Part shown: positions 36,228-45,099 of the stretch, in pieces
Layout of the letters: each line of letters begins with the position of its first letter
Numbering within the stretch: position 1 is the first letter of the stretch
Assembly (NCBI RefSeq): GCF_001999965.1
Contig: NZ_CP019646.1
Location: 1,240,001-1,304,000, forward strand
Source: Limihaloglobus sulfuriphilus
Lineage (GTDB): Bacteria; Planctomycetota; Phycisphaerae; Sedimentisphaerales; Sedimentisphaeraceae
DNA: 64,000 bases
Direction: 5' to 3'
Program-made: the position numbers and the translations under genes
The notes under the pieces: generated by a model
What the model was told of the DNA's origin: nothing
Databases searched by the model: none
What the model saw: only the letters and a program-made list of their open reading frames with translations

Positions 36228-37991
36228 TCAGAACAAACCGGTAACCTTGCCTGTTTTTACATCAACATCGATGCGCCTGAACGCAGGATCGGAGGCCGTT
36301 CCGGGCATCAGTTTTATCGTGCCGGCCAACGGAACAATAAACCCGGCGCCTTTGTACACGAGAATTCCCCGTATCGGCAGACGAAAACCGCGAGGTCTGC
36401 CTTTAAGGTCTGGGTCGTGCGATATACTCAGATGCGTCTTGACCATGCAGACACCCATCTTCTGAGCATCCGGATCATTTTCCAGAGCCTCAAGATTCTT
36501 GACCGCCTCCGGTTCAAAATCCACACCGTCAGCACCGTAAACCTCGCGAGCTATTGTCTCTATACGCTCCTTTATCGGCGAATCAAGCTCATACAGGAAC
36601 CTGAATTCGTTCTTCTTTTTACAGGCCTCGACCACAGCTTCGGCAAGCTCAACAGCTCCCTTACCGCCTTCAAGCCAGTGCCGTGATACCGCGGCAATTG
36701 CGCCGGCCTCTTCGGCAATACGTTTTACCGCCGCGATCTCATTGTCAGTATCTGTATAGAAACTGTTTATGCAGACAACCGGCTGGACGCCGCTCTTTAG
36801 TACAGTCTCTATATGGGCCTTAAGGTTCTCGCAGCCCTTTTCAACCAGCTCAACATTTTCCTCTTTGTATTCCTGTGCCAAAGCCATACCCGGTTTAACT
36901 GCCGGCCCGCCGCCATGCATCTTGAGAGCACGGATCGTCGCTACAATCACAACCGCTGATGGTTTTAGGCCGGAATAGCGGCATTTGAGATTCCAGAACT
37001 TCTCGAAACCGATGTCAGCACCGAAACCGCTCTCGGTTACGTGATAATCGCCGAGTTTTGCGGCGAGCTTATCCGCAAGCACAGAGCTCTGACCGATTGC
37101 TATATTGGCGAACGGCCCTGCATGAACAAAGACGGGGTTGCCCTCTATCGTCTGCATCAGCGTAGGGTTAAGAGCCTCAACCATCCATGCTGTCATTGCG
37201 CCGGCAACCTCGAGATCCTCTGTTGTAACCTCCTTGCCTTTCTTGTCATAGGCAACGACAATCTTGCCGATACGCCGGCGGAGATCTTCAAGGCTCGTGG
37301 CAACTGCCAGGATCGCCATAATTTCACTCGAGACAGTGATAGCGAAGCCTGATTCCATCTCATAGCCGTCCATGTGGCCGCCGCGGCCGATTATAATGTT
37401 TCGCAAAGACTGTGCGCAGAAGTCCATAACCCATTTGAGCTGAACACTTTCGGGGTCAATATCAATTCGTTTAAGATTACTCTTTGCCAGCCGCTGATCA
37501 TCATAATTTCTCTCGTGCTGCATTCTCGCGGTCAAAGCTACCATGGCGAGATTGTGAGCGTTGGTTATCTTGTCAATATCGCCGGTAAGTCCAAGCGAAA
37601 AAGGGGTTAACGGAATGCACTGGGCAAGCCCGCCGCCGGCGGCAGAACCCTTGATATTGAATGTCGGCCCGCCGGATGGCTGGCGAATCGCACCTGTAAC
37701 CTTCTTATTGATTTTAGCAAGCCCATCGATAAGCCCGATAGTGGTAGTGGTCTTGCCCTCACCCAGAGGTGTCGGCGTAATGGCGGTTACATCAATATAA
37801 TGAGCCTGCGGATTACTCTGGACTCGTTTGTAAGTCTTCTGATAATCCACCCGCGCCAGATTTTTGCCCATTGGGATGATCTCTTCATCTTCGAGCCCCA
37901 GTTTTTCGGCAAGCCGGCTCACTGAAAGCATGTTCTCTTCTGCCGCCTCAGCGATCTGCCAGTCCTGCATCTTAAGAGGATCTAAATGCAT
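36228..37991 (-). CDS. fhs: Formate-tetrahydrofolate ligase
   Basis: Makes 10-formyl-tetrahydrofolate from formate, ATP and THF; central to one-carbon metabolism and to acetogen-type pathways. Visible motifs are [14 protein letters not shown] (ATP-binding loop), [35 protein letters not shown] and VNPTLMQT-like [27 protein letters not shown]. The ATG at 37991 follows the strong site AAGGAGAG by about 7 bases and is preferred to an upstream in-frame start. At 587 aa it is somewhat longer than the usual 555-560. FolD, which acts on the product, is encoded 10 kb away. Confidence 0.96.
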   Translation of the reverse strand: MHLDPLKMQDWQIAEAAEENMLSVSRLAEKLGLEDEEIIPMGKNLARVDYQKTYKRVQSNPQAHYIDVTAITPTPLGEGKTTTTIGLIDGLAKINKKVTGAIRQPSGGPTFNIKGSAAGGGLAQCIPLTPFSLGLTGDIDKITNAHNLAMVALTARMQHERNYDDQRLAKSNLKRIDIDPESVQLKWVMDFCAQSLRNIIIGRGGHMDGYEMESGFAITVSSEIMAILAVATSLEDLRRRIGKIVVAYDKKGKEVTTEDLEVAGAMTAWMVEALNPTLMQTIEGNPVFVHAGPFANIAIGQSSVLADKLAAKLGDYHVTESGFGADIGFEKFWNLKCRYSGLKPSAVVIVATIRALKMHGGGPAVKPGMALAQEYKEENVELVEKGCENLKAHIETVLKSGVQPVVCINSFYTDTDNEIAAVKRIAEEAGAIAAVSRHWLEGGKGAVELAEAVVEACKKKNEFRFLYELDSPIKERIETIAREVYGADGVDFEPEAVKNLEALENDPDAQKMGVCMVKTHLSISHDPDLKGRPRGFRLPIRGILVYKGAGFIVPLAGTIKLMPGTASDPAFRRIDVDVKTGKVTGLF

Positions 37992-38148
37992 AATGCCTCT
38001 CCTTGTATGTTTTCTTAACATTTAAAATAAAACAATTTATGTTAATGGAGCTTTGCAAATACTAACACAACCAATCACTTTTTCAAGAATAAAAAACAAG
38101 TAAAACGGATATATCAGTAAAAAAGTTGCAATATTGAGGCTAATGTTC

Positions 38149-38176
38149 TTGACACAACCAATACTGATTATAGAAT
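38149..38176 (+). promoter_or_regulatory. Promoter of tRNA-His
   Basis: Consensus -35 TTGACA (38149-38154), 16-base spacer and -10 TAGAAT (38171-38176), 14 bases before the tRNA. Confidence 0.8.
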
Positions 38177-38189
38177 ATTGCCCTCTTGT

Positions 38190-38264
38190 GGTGAGAGTAG
38201 CTCAGTTGGCTAGAGCACCAGATTGTGGCTCTGGGGGTCGCGGGTTCGAATCCCGTCTTTCACC
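38190..38264 (+). tRNA. tRNA-His, anticodon GTG
   Basis: Acceptor GTGAGAG pairs with CTTTCAC; the extra G at 38190 (G-1) opposite discriminator C (38264) is the tRNA-His hallmark. Anticodon stem CCAGA/TCTGG encloses loop TTGTGGC (anticodon GTG). The T-arm has GGTTCGAATCC. CCA is not encoded. Confidence 0.96.
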
Positions 38265-38451
38265 CTTTCTTTCTTGTTCCAGTGAAATCAAATTTACCGG
38301 AACATGCGCGCAGAGATCGCGGGGAGGCTTAGAACGCCAAAACTTAAATTCATACACCGACCCCGGTAATTGTCACCCCCCCATCAGTTAGCTTGCCGCC
38401 GCCGCGTACCCTGAATTCACACAGCCCGCACAAATAAAACTTCGAAAACTG

Positions 38452-38479
38452 TTGACTTTTCGCTCGAATACATCATAAT
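38452..38479 (+). promoter_or_regulatory. Promoter of the ilvBNC operon
   Basis: TTGACT (38452-38457), 16-base spacer, CATAAT (38474-38479). The start point would be near 38486, giving a leader of about 175 bases before ilvB. Confidence 0.65.
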
Positions 38480-38532
38480 TCAAACTGTATATAGGCAAGA
38501 GCCTGATACACAGTACCACAGTTTGTGGATAC

Positions 38533-38620
38533 GGACTTACAGTATATATGTGTCTTCGCGGAGACCGGCTTCAATTGTTAAGCCGTTATTTGCCTGACAC
38601 GGCGAAGGACTGTAAAGTCT
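38533..38620 (+). promoter_or_regulatory. Structured RNA leader of ilvB
   Basis: Three nested stems can be drawn: P1 GACTTACAGT (38534-38543) with ACTGTAAAGTC (38609-38619, one bulged A); P2 CTTCGC (38554-38559) with GCGAAG (38602-38607); P3 CGGCTT (38566-38571) with AAGCCG (38580-38585). GTGTC (38550-38554) can also pair with GACAC (38596-38600), which excludes or knots with P2. The element ends 40 bases before the ilvB ATG and its ribosome site AGGAAAGG. No T-run or Leu/Ile/Val-rich leader peptide is obvious. I do not recognise a known riboswitch class. Confidence 0.6.
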
Positions 38621-38660
38621 GGATTAACTTATATTTAGTTTATCAGGAAAGGTAAAAAAA

Positions 38661-40385
38661 ATGAGCAAGACTGAAACCCAGTCAGCCGGAAAAGGTACCT
38701 GCATAAAGACAGGTGCGCAAATCATCGTTGACATCCTGCAGGAACAGGGTGTCGAAACCGTTTTCGGCTACCTTGGCGGTGTTGTACTTCCCTTGTTTGA
38801 CAAGATTTATGACGCCAAGTTCAATTTCATCATCCCCCGACACGAACAAGGCGGCTGCCACATGGCAGATGCCTATGCACGCGCTACAGGCAAAACCGGA
38901 GTTGTAATCGCAACATCCGGACCCGGTGCTACAAATCTGACCACCGGCCTGGCAACTGCTAATATGGACTCTGTGCCGCTGGTTGCTATCACCGGCCAGG
39001 TACGCAGCGACCTCATAGGCAACGACGCCTTCCAGGAAGTTGACACAACCGGCATAACCCGCCCTATCACAAAACATAACGTCATCGTAAGAGATGTAAG
39101 CGAGCTGGCTTCGACACTCCGCGAAGCATTCCATATCGCCAACACCGGCCGCAAGGGTCCGGTTCTGGTAGATATCCCCGTTGACGTTGCGGTATCTTCC
39201 ATTGAGTGGACTGAGCCGGGCGTGATTGACATGCCGGGCTACAAGCCCCGTCTGACAGGACATGCCAAGCAGATAAAAACTGCCGCACAGGCAATCAACA
39301 GCTCGCAAAGGCCTGTCTTGTACGTTGGCGGCGGAATAATTTCCGCTAACGCCTCAAAACAGCTTTCCGAGCTGGCGGAGAAGGCAAACGTTCCGGTGAC
39401 TATGACGCTGATGGGGCTGGGCGCTTTTGACCAGAAAAAACCGCTCTCGCTTGATATGCTGGGAATGCACGGCGCAGCGTATGCAAATTTCGCCGTTCAG
39501 GAATCCGACCTGCTGATTTCGATTGGAGCAAGGTTCGATGACCGTGTTACGGGTTCATTGAAAACTTTCTGCCCAAACGCGAAGATACTTCATATTGACA
39601 TTGATCCTGCAAGCATATCTAAAAATGTAAAGGTAGATATCCCCGTCGTGGGCGATGCAATTCAGATTCTCCCCGAGCTGGCCGCACTGTGCGAGCATAA
39701 AGAAAGAAAAGACTGGTTTGCCAGGATAGCAGAGCTGAAAAAACGCTACCCGCTGACCTATGACAAGCAGAACGGTCTTCTCAAGCCGCAAATGGTGATT
39801 GAGGAAGTTTATAACCAGACCAAAGGCGATGCTATTGTCACTACCGGTGTAGGGCAGCACCAGATGTGGGCGGCGCAGTTCTTTAAATATTCAAGGCCGC
39901 GTCAGTTTATCACCTCCGGAGGCCTTGGAACAATGGGCTTTGGACTGCCCGCGGCTATCGGCGCTCAGGCAGCCTGCCCTGACAGGACGGTAATTGACTT
40001 TGACGGTGACAGCAGTTTCAATATGACATTAACAGAGCTATCAACAGCAGTTATGTATAAACTGCCGGTAAAGGTTGTCCTGCTCAACAATGGATATATG
40101 GGCATGGTACGCCAGTGGCAGGAGCTTTTCTACGGAAAACGATACTCACAAAGCTCACTGGTAAACCCCGATTTCGGAAAACTTGCCCAGGCCATGGGGG
40201 CAACAGGACTTACATGTGAGAGCAAAGACAATCTGCAAGAAACGGTAAGCAAGATGCTCGCCAGCGAAGGCCCGTGCGTTGTTGATTTCCACATTGAACC
40301 GGAAGAAAACGTCTGGCCAATGGTTCCAAGCGGAAAATCACTGCACGAAATGGACGGAATTGACATTCTTGAGAGACTTGCTTAA
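38661..40385 (+). CDS. ilvB: Acetolactate synthase large subunit
   Basis: The thiamine-diphosphate enzyme that starts valine, leucine and isoleucine synthesis. It has the TPP catalytic Glu region (IIPRHEQGGCHMADAYARATG), the SGPGATNL motif, the FAD/central domain (GARFDDRVTG) and the C-terminal TPP/Mg motif DGDSSFNMTLTELSTAVMYKLPVKVVLLNN. At 574 aa it is a normal catalytic subunit. AGGAAAGG lies 8-9 bases before the ATG. ilvN and ilvC follow at 15 and 21 bases, forming an operon behind a structured leader. Confidence 0.97.
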   Translation: MSKTETQSAGKGTCIKTGAQIIVDILQEQGVETVFGYLGGVVLPLFDKIYDAKFNFIIPRHEQGGCHMADAYARATGKTGVVIATSGPGATNLTTGLATANMDSVPLVAITGQVRSDLIGNDAFQEVDTTGITRPITKHNVIVRDVSELASTLREAFHIANTGRKGPVLVDIPVDVAVSSIEWTEPGVIDMPGYKPRLTGHAKQIKTAAQAINSSQRPVLYVGGGIISANASKQLSELAEKANVPVTMTLMGLGAFDQKKPLSLDMLGMHGAAYANFAVQESDLLISIGARFDDRVTGSLKTFCPNAKILHIDIDPASISKNVKVDIPVVGDAIQILPELAALCEHKERKDWFARIAELKKRYPLTYDKQNGLLKPQMVIEEVYNQTKGDAIVTTGVGQHQMWAAQFFKYSRPRQFITSGGLGTMGFGLPAAIGAQAACPDRTVIDFDGDSSFNMTLTELSTAVMYKLPVKVVLLNNGYMGMVRQWQELFYGKRYSQSSLVNPDFGKLAQAMGATGLTCESKDNLQETVSKMLASEGPCVVDFHIEPEENVWPMVPSGKSLHEMDGIDILERLA

Positions 40386-40400
40386 CCGGAGGATATAACA

Positions 40401-40883
40401 ATGAAACACGTAATAAGCGCATTAGTTCAGAATAAACCCGGCGTTCTGGCACACGTTGCCGGCATGTTCGCCGCCAGGGCTTTTAATATCGATTCACTTG
40501 CCGTTGGAAGAACTGACAACCCCGAGCTGAGTCGAATGACCATTGTTGTTGTCGGCGACAACCGGGTTGTAGAACAGGTTCGCAAACAGCTGGCAAAAAT
40601 TATATCTGTCGTAAAAGTACAGGATTATGTTGACAGAAGCGTGGTAACACGCGATCTTATGCTTATAAGCATCAACACGCCGCAGGATAAAAGATCAGAA
40701 ATACTTGCTTTAATAAATATTTTCCGCGGTAAGGTTGTTGACGTAAGCGCAAAATATGTTATGGTAGAGATTTCCGGCCCGGAAGCAAAAATTGAGGCCT
40801 TTATGGACGCCTGTAAGCCATACGGGATCAAAAGTGTAGTTCGCACGGGCACGGTAGCAATGCCGAGATTTTCTAAAACTTAA
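40401..40883 (+). CDS. ilvN: Acetolactate synthase regulatory subunit
   Basis: A 160-aa small subunit with an N-terminal ACT domain (HVISALVQNKPGVLAHVAGMFAARAFNIDSLAVG) that binds valine for feedback control, and a C-terminal domain ending GIKSVVRTGTVAMPR. GGAGG stands 7 bases before the ATG. Its place between ilvB and ilvC is standard. Confidence 0.96.
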   Translation: MKHVISALVQNKPGVLAHVAGMFAARAFNIDSLAVGRTDNPELSRMTIVVVGDNRVVEQVRKQLAKIISVVKVQDYVDRSVVTRDLMLISINTPQDKRSEILALINIFRGKVVDVSAKYVMVEISGPEAKIEAFMDACKPYGIKSVVRTGTVAMPRFSKT

Positions 40884-40904
40884 TATTCAGGAGCTTAATT
40901 AAAA

Positions 40905-41906
40905 ATGGCAAATGTTATTTACGAAGATGGTGCACCAATACAACCCCTTATGGGAAAAAAGGTTGCAGTAATAGGCTACGGAAGCCAGGGACATGCACAC
41001 AGTCAGAACCTGCGTGACAGCGGCATCGAAGTATCGATTGCTGAGCTGGAAGGCACGGACAACTACAAACTGGCTCAGGAGCATGGATTCTCACCATCTG
41101 CTATCCCCTCAGCTATTGAAAGCGCAGAGCTGATAATTATCACCCTGCCCGACGAAGTTCAGGCAACAGTATTTGAATCACAGATCAAACCGAACCTCAA
41201 ACCAGGCCAGACCCTTGGTTTCTGCCACGGTTTCAACATTCACTTCAAATACATCGTTGCACCGGAAAATACCAACGTGGTAATGATAGCCCCCAAGGGC
41301 CCCGGCCACCTCGTACGCAGTGAATACGTAAAAGGCGGCGGCGTTCCGTGTCTGGTAGCTGTTGAGCAGGACGCATCGGGAACGGCTAAAGATATCGCCC
41401 TTGCGTGGGCGAACGGTATCGGCGGCGCGCGTGCCGGCATCATTGAGACAACATACAAAGAAGAAACTGAAACAGACCTCTTCGGCGAACAGGTTGTCCT
41501 GTGCGGCGGTCTTACTGCCCTTATAAAGGCCGGTTTTGAGACACTAACAGAGGCCGGTTACCAGCCGGAAATCGCGTATTTTGAGTGTATGCACGAAGTA
41601 AAACTTATCGTTGACCTGATGTATCAGGGCGGCATCAACTACATGAGATACAGCGTTTCCAATACAGCGGAATGGGGCGATCTGATTACAGGCTCCAAAA
41701 TCATCACTGACCAGACAAAGGCAAAGATGAAAGAGATTCTCTCTGAGATACAGGACGGCACATTCGCAAAAGAATGGATCGAAGAGTACAAGAGCGGTCT
41801 CAAAAACTTCAACGCCTTGTACAAAGCCGACCACGACTGTCAGCTCGAGGTTGTAGGCCGTAAGCTTCGTAAAATGATGAAATGGATTGATGCCAAAGAA
41901 GTTTAA
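40905..41906 (+). CDS. ilvC: Ketol-acid reductoisomerase
   Basis: The second common step of valine and isoleucine synthesis. The N-terminal Rossmann domain has KVAVIGYGSQGHAHSQNLRDSG, and the catalytic domain has IAPKGPGHLVRSEYVKGGGVPCL, DLFGEQVVLCGGL and the Mg-ligand helix with YFECMHEVKLIVDLMYQGG. At 333 aa it is a class I enzyme. AGGAGC lies 11 bases upstream. Cofactor preference (NADPH or NADH) cannot be settled from reading alone. Confidence 0.97.
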   Translation: MANVIYEDGAPIQPLMGKKVAVIGYGSQGHAHSQNLRDSGIEVSIAELEGTDNYKLAQEHGFSPSAIPSAIESAELIIITLPDEVQATVFESQIKPNLKPGQTLGFCHGFNIHFKYIVAPENTNVVMIAPKGPGHLVRSEYVKGGGVPCLVAVEQDASGTAKDIALAWANGIGGARAGIIETTYKEETETDLFGEQVVLCGGLTALIKAGFETLTEAGYQPEIAYFECMHEVKLIVDLMYQGGINYMRYSVSNTAEWGDLITGSKIITDQTKAKMKEILSEIQDGTFAKEWIEEYKSGLKNFNALYKADHDCQLEVVGRKLRKMMKWIDAKEV

Positions 41907-41942
41907 TAAAGGCTAATTCAAGATTGTTCAAGGAGACTACAA

Positions 41943-42701
41943 TTGAAAAAGTTAACATTAATTATTACAGTTTTGTCCGTAGCTCTTGCAGGCTGCTACA
42001 ATGCACCTAAAAAGTCGGCTCCGGCCAGTAAAAAAATCATGGATCGTTATGATGCGATCGTTCTGCCCCAGAGGGCAACCGACCAGGCAACAGTTGAGCC
42101 CACTTACGCCGATGAGGTTATGGAGATGATCCTTAATGAAGAACTCGGCGAACATCTCAGCAAGAGCGAAGATGTTGTATGCTCATGGGGCGAATACGAC
42201 AACGGTGCTTCAGTATGGATGAACATGGTTGAGTTTGAAGACGATGCCTCTACTGTTGAGTCTAAATGCGCTGTTGTGATTGACCAGGACGCGCCCGGCT
42301 GGAAATCTGTTATTCTCCAGTCAGGTGAAAATGTCAGGGTTGACTTCCAGAGCATTAACGAATTCCCGCCGCAAAGCAGCTACGGTTCAGTATCTGAATA
42401 CAATACCGCTGTTCTGGCGGAAATGTACGATGACCTTCTTGATAATCTTGACAAAATAGTTCAGGACGGTCAGGCTCTAAACAATGCCAGGCTGGCGCTG
42501 AGACAGACATTCTCGCAGGTTTTCCAGCAGATAACTGCCAGCCCTGTCAAGGCTGAGAGTTTGACATCTGAAGACGGCATGGATTTCGATCATGCTGTTA
42601 TCGGACCCGGCAACGTTAAGATAGCGTTGACTGAAAACGGACTGGCTGAAATGACAGTTTCGGTTAAGACGACCGCAAAACAGTATATTACCGGACAATA
42701 A
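41943..42701 (+). CDS. Lipoprotein of unknown function in the ilv operon
   Basis: A 252-aa protein read from TTG at 41943, which follows AAGGAG by 9 bases. It has a lipoprotein signal (KKLTLIITVLSVALAGC; lipobox LAGC, Cys at about residue 18). The mature part is acidic and mostly helical at its C-terminus (about 150-200), without recognised motifs. It lies 36 bases after ilvC with no terminator between, and a strong terminator follows it, so it is co-transcribed with ilvBNC. A metabolic link is not evident; the placement may be chance. Confidence 0.75.
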   Translation: MKKLTLIITVLSVALAGCYNAPKKSAPASKKIMDRYDAIVLPQRATDQATVEPTYADEVMEMILNEELGEHLSKSEDVVCSWGEYDNGASVWMNMVEFEDDASTVESKCAVVIDQDAPGWKSVILQSGENVRVDFQSINEFPPQSSYGSVSEYNTAVLAEMYDDLLDNLDKIVQDGQALNNARLALRQTFSQVFQQITASPVKAESLTSEDGMDFDHAVIGPGNVKIALTENGLAEMTVSVKTTAKQYITGQ

Positions 42702-42726
42702 CAGCCGGTTCAAGTTTTGATAAGTC

Positions 42727-42757
42727 AAGGGCACTGCTAAGCGGTGCCCTTTTTTTA
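42727..42757 (+). terminator. Intrinsic terminator ending the ilvBNC-lipoprotein operon
   Basis: AAGGGCAC (42727-42734) pairs with GTGCCCTT (42744-42751) and is followed by a run of T residues. Confidence 0.92.
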
Positions 42758-42956
42758 TTTCTTGATATATTTCTTGAGGTATTGTCATGATAAACAGAGG
42801 AAATTTCCTCAAGAGTCTTACTGCCAGTCCTGTCCCGGTAGAAGCCGCGGGCAGCTGTATAAGCGAGACAGTTATTACTGATATCGCTGCCGCTGCACTT
42901 GACTATTAAATCCCTGGAGTTATAATCTTTGCCGAAAGTAACTTTAGGATACAATA

Positions 42957-43370
42957 ATGGCAAAACACAAACAGACAAAAAGTTTATGCGACAATTGCAC
43001 GGGCATCTGCTGCAGATATATAGCTCTGCCGATTGAAACCCCGGAGACACGCAAGGATTTCGATGATATACGCTGGTACCTCTGCCATGAGAATATAAGC
43101 GTTTTCGTGGAAGACGGCGACTGGTATATCTCCATAAAGAACGCCTGCAGGCACCTTTGCCCCGAGACGTACAAATGCCTTATATACCCCAAACGACCCG
43201 ATATATGCCGCCGGCACAAGGCAAAAGGCTGCGAACGGGACACAGACGAGTACGATTATGAGCTTCATTTCACCGATGATACTCAAATGGAAGAATACAT
43301 AAAGATTAAGTTTGACAACAACCTCACTCCCTCAGGCAGGAAAAAAGCCGCAAGGAAGAAAAGCAAATGA
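42957..43370 (+). CDS. YkgJ-type cysteine-cluster protein
   Basis: A 137-aa protein of the YkgJ/UPF0153 zinc- or iron-chelating family. The cysteines come as LCDNCTGICCRY (about residues 10-20), then ACRHLCPETYKCLIYPKRPDICRRH (about 62-87) and KGCERD, as in the family. The C-terminus is basic (GRKKAARKKSK). AGGA lies 8 bases before the ATG. Its end overlaps the hisS start by 4 bases (ATGA), so the two are translationally coupled. Function is unknown beyond metal binding. Confidence 0.88.
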   Translation: MAKHKQTKSLCDNCTGICCRYIALPIETPETRKDFDDIRWYLCHENISVFVEDGDWYISIKNACRHLCPETYKCLIYPKRPDICRRHKAKGCERDTDEYDYELHFTDDTQMEEYIKIKFDNNLTPSGRKKAARKKSK

Positions 43371-44659
43371 AGATAAAACCGGTAAAAGGCACGCGTGATT
43401 TCTATCCCGAACAAATGCGTCTGCGCAACTGGATAACTGACGGCTGGAAATCTGCGTCCCTGAGATGCGGTTTCCAGGAATATGACGGCCCGATATTTGA
43501 ATATCTGGCGATGTATCAGCAAAAGAGCGGCGACGAAATAGCTGAACAGCTCTTCTCTCTCGAAGACCGCGGCGGCAGGAATCTGGCCATCAGGCCCGAG
43601 ATAACCCCCACGCTTGCCCGCATGGTAAATCAGAAAATAAACGCACTGCCGCGGCCGATAAAGTGGTTTTCCGTGCCCAGAGTCTGCCGTGCGGAGCGGC
43701 CGCAAAAGGGAAGGCTTCGGGAATTTTTCCAATGGAATATAGATATAATCGGCGTTGAAGACATTATAGCAGATGCGGAAGTCATATTCTGCGCGGTTGA
43801 CTACCTGCGGTCTGCAGGTCTGACAGCCGCTGATATTGTTGCCAAAATCTCATCAAGAAAGATGCTTGCTGATATTTTTGAGAGTCTGGGGGTACCGCCG
43901 GAAAAGCACACCCCCCTTTACGCCGTGCTGGACAAGCGAGCCAAGATCAGTGACGAGGCATTTGCAGAGATGCTCGATAAGACTCTTGCCGACAAGCCGC
44001 TTGAGGCCAAAGTAACTGAACTTATGAACATTAAAACAATCAAAGAGCTCTATGAGACTATAGAGCTTACAGATGCGGCAAAATCCGCTGTTGACGAGCT
44101 CAAACGGCTCTTTGAGATGCTTGATGCGATGGGCATATCGGATTTCTGCCAATTTGATATCAGTATCGTCAGAGGCCTTGCCTATTATACAGGGCCTGTG
44201 TTTGAAATACACGATCGAGGCGGCGAGCTTAGAGCGGTTTGCGGCGGCGGGCGTTTTGATAATCTGTTAAAGGATTTCGGCGGCCCGGAAGTTCCCGCAA
44301 CGGGAATGGGTATGGGCGACTGCGTACTCGAGATACTTCTGCGGGAGAAAGGATTGATAGACGATAATATGACCGGCGAGCTGGATTATTACATCGTCTG
44401 CCTCGACAGCGAGCTTATGAGCACCGCGATTTCAACGACTGCCGCGCTTCGAAGTAAAGGCTTCTCTGCGGAGATGACCTATAAACCGGCTAAGATGGGC
44501 AAACAAATGAAACAGGCTGCCGGCCTTGGAGCAAAGTACTGCATAATCCTCGGACAGGAATATCTCGAACATGGCATGGTTGGCCTAAAGAACATGAAAA
44601 CAGGTGATCAGGAAGATAAAATTCTAAGTGATATTATCGACACCGAGACAAAGGCATAG
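43367..44659 (+). CDS. hisS: Histidine-tRNA ligase
   Basis: A 430-aa class II aminoacyl-tRNA synthetase. It has motif 1 (PVKGTRDFYPEQMRLRNWI and the YDGPIFEYL strand), RPEITPTLARM, motif 2 (RVCRAERPQKGRLREFFQWNIDIIG), the His-specific RGLAYYTGPVFEIHDR and motif 3 region GGGRFDNLL, and a C-terminal anticodon-binding domain. The phrase REFFQ replaces the usual REFHQ. It follows the Cys-cluster gene with ATGA overlap. The cognate tRNA-His is encoded 5 kb upstream. Confidence 0.96.
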   Translation: MKIKPVKGTRDFYPEQMRLRNWITDGWKSASLRCGFQEYDGPIFEYLAMYQQKSGDEIAEQLFSLEDRGGRNLAIRPEITPTLARMVNQKINALPRPIKWFSVPRVCRAERPQKGRLREFFQWNIDIIGVEDIIADAEVIFCAVDYLRSAGLTAADIVAKISSRKMLADIFESLGVPPEKHTPLYAVLDKRAKISDEAFAEMLDKTLADKPLEAKVTELMNIKTIKELYETIELTDAAKSAVDELKRLFEMLDAMGISDFCQFDISIVRGLAYYTGPVFEIHDRGGELRAVCGGGRFDNLLKDFGGPEVPATGMGMGDCVLEILLREKGLIDDNMTGELDYYIVCLDSELMSTAISTTAALRSKGFSAEMTYKPAKMGKQMKQAAGLGAKYCIILGQEYLEHGMVGLKNMKTGDQEDKILSDIIDTETKA

Positions 44660-44719
44660 AAACACCGGTTAAACAAAGCTGATATAATTAACTCAGCGGT
44701 TAAATTCTAAGGCTCCGGC

Positions 44720-45070
44720 ATGAAGCATGATTACGATACCATAAAAAAACTGGCACTGGAATTTCGAAACGAGCGAGACTGGCAGCAGTTTCACACACCA
44801 AAAGACCTCGCCGAGGGACTTACGATAGAAGCCGCGGAACTGCTGGAAAATTTTCTTTGGAAAACGCCTGATGAATCACGCAGCCCATCTGCGAAAACAA
44901 AGAAACAGATTGAACACGAGCTCTCTGATATCCTGCTGTTTTTGATTTACCTCTGCCATGAGCTGAATATCGACCTCTTTGAGGCGGCGGCAGATAAGAT
45001 CAAACACAACGCGGAGAAATATCCTGTCGAAAAGTCAAAAGGTTCCAACAAGAAATACACCGAACTCTGA
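44720..45070 (+). CDS. MazG-like nucleotide pyrophosphohydrolase
   Basis: A 116-aa all-helical protein of the MazG-like/iMazG type, which hydrolyses (d)NTPs or related nucleotides to monophosphates. Metal-binding acidic motifs are seen as LTIEAAELLENFLW (EAAELLE, about residues 35-45) and HELSDILLFLIYLCHELNID (ELSDIL, about 72-80). The N-terminus (FRNERDWQQFHTPKDLAEGL) is typical of the small RS21-C6-like group. A weak AGG precedes the ATG; the gene follows hisS by 60 bases. Confidence 0.9.
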   Translation: MKHDYDTIKKLALEFRNERDWQQFHTPKDLAEGLTIEAAELLENFLWKTPDESRSPSAKTKKQIEHELSDILLFLIYLCHELNIDLFEAAADKIKHNAEKYPVEKSKGSNKKYTEL

Positions 45071-45099
45071 AACCCGACGGCACTGAAAACTAACCGGCC

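Noticed and set aside
42787-42909. 40-codon frame starting MINRGNFLKSL, like a Tat signal (RRxFLK) with one Arg replaced
   Set aside because: Short, no ribosome site, no domain after the signal-like start; at most a remnant of a lost Tat-exported protein.
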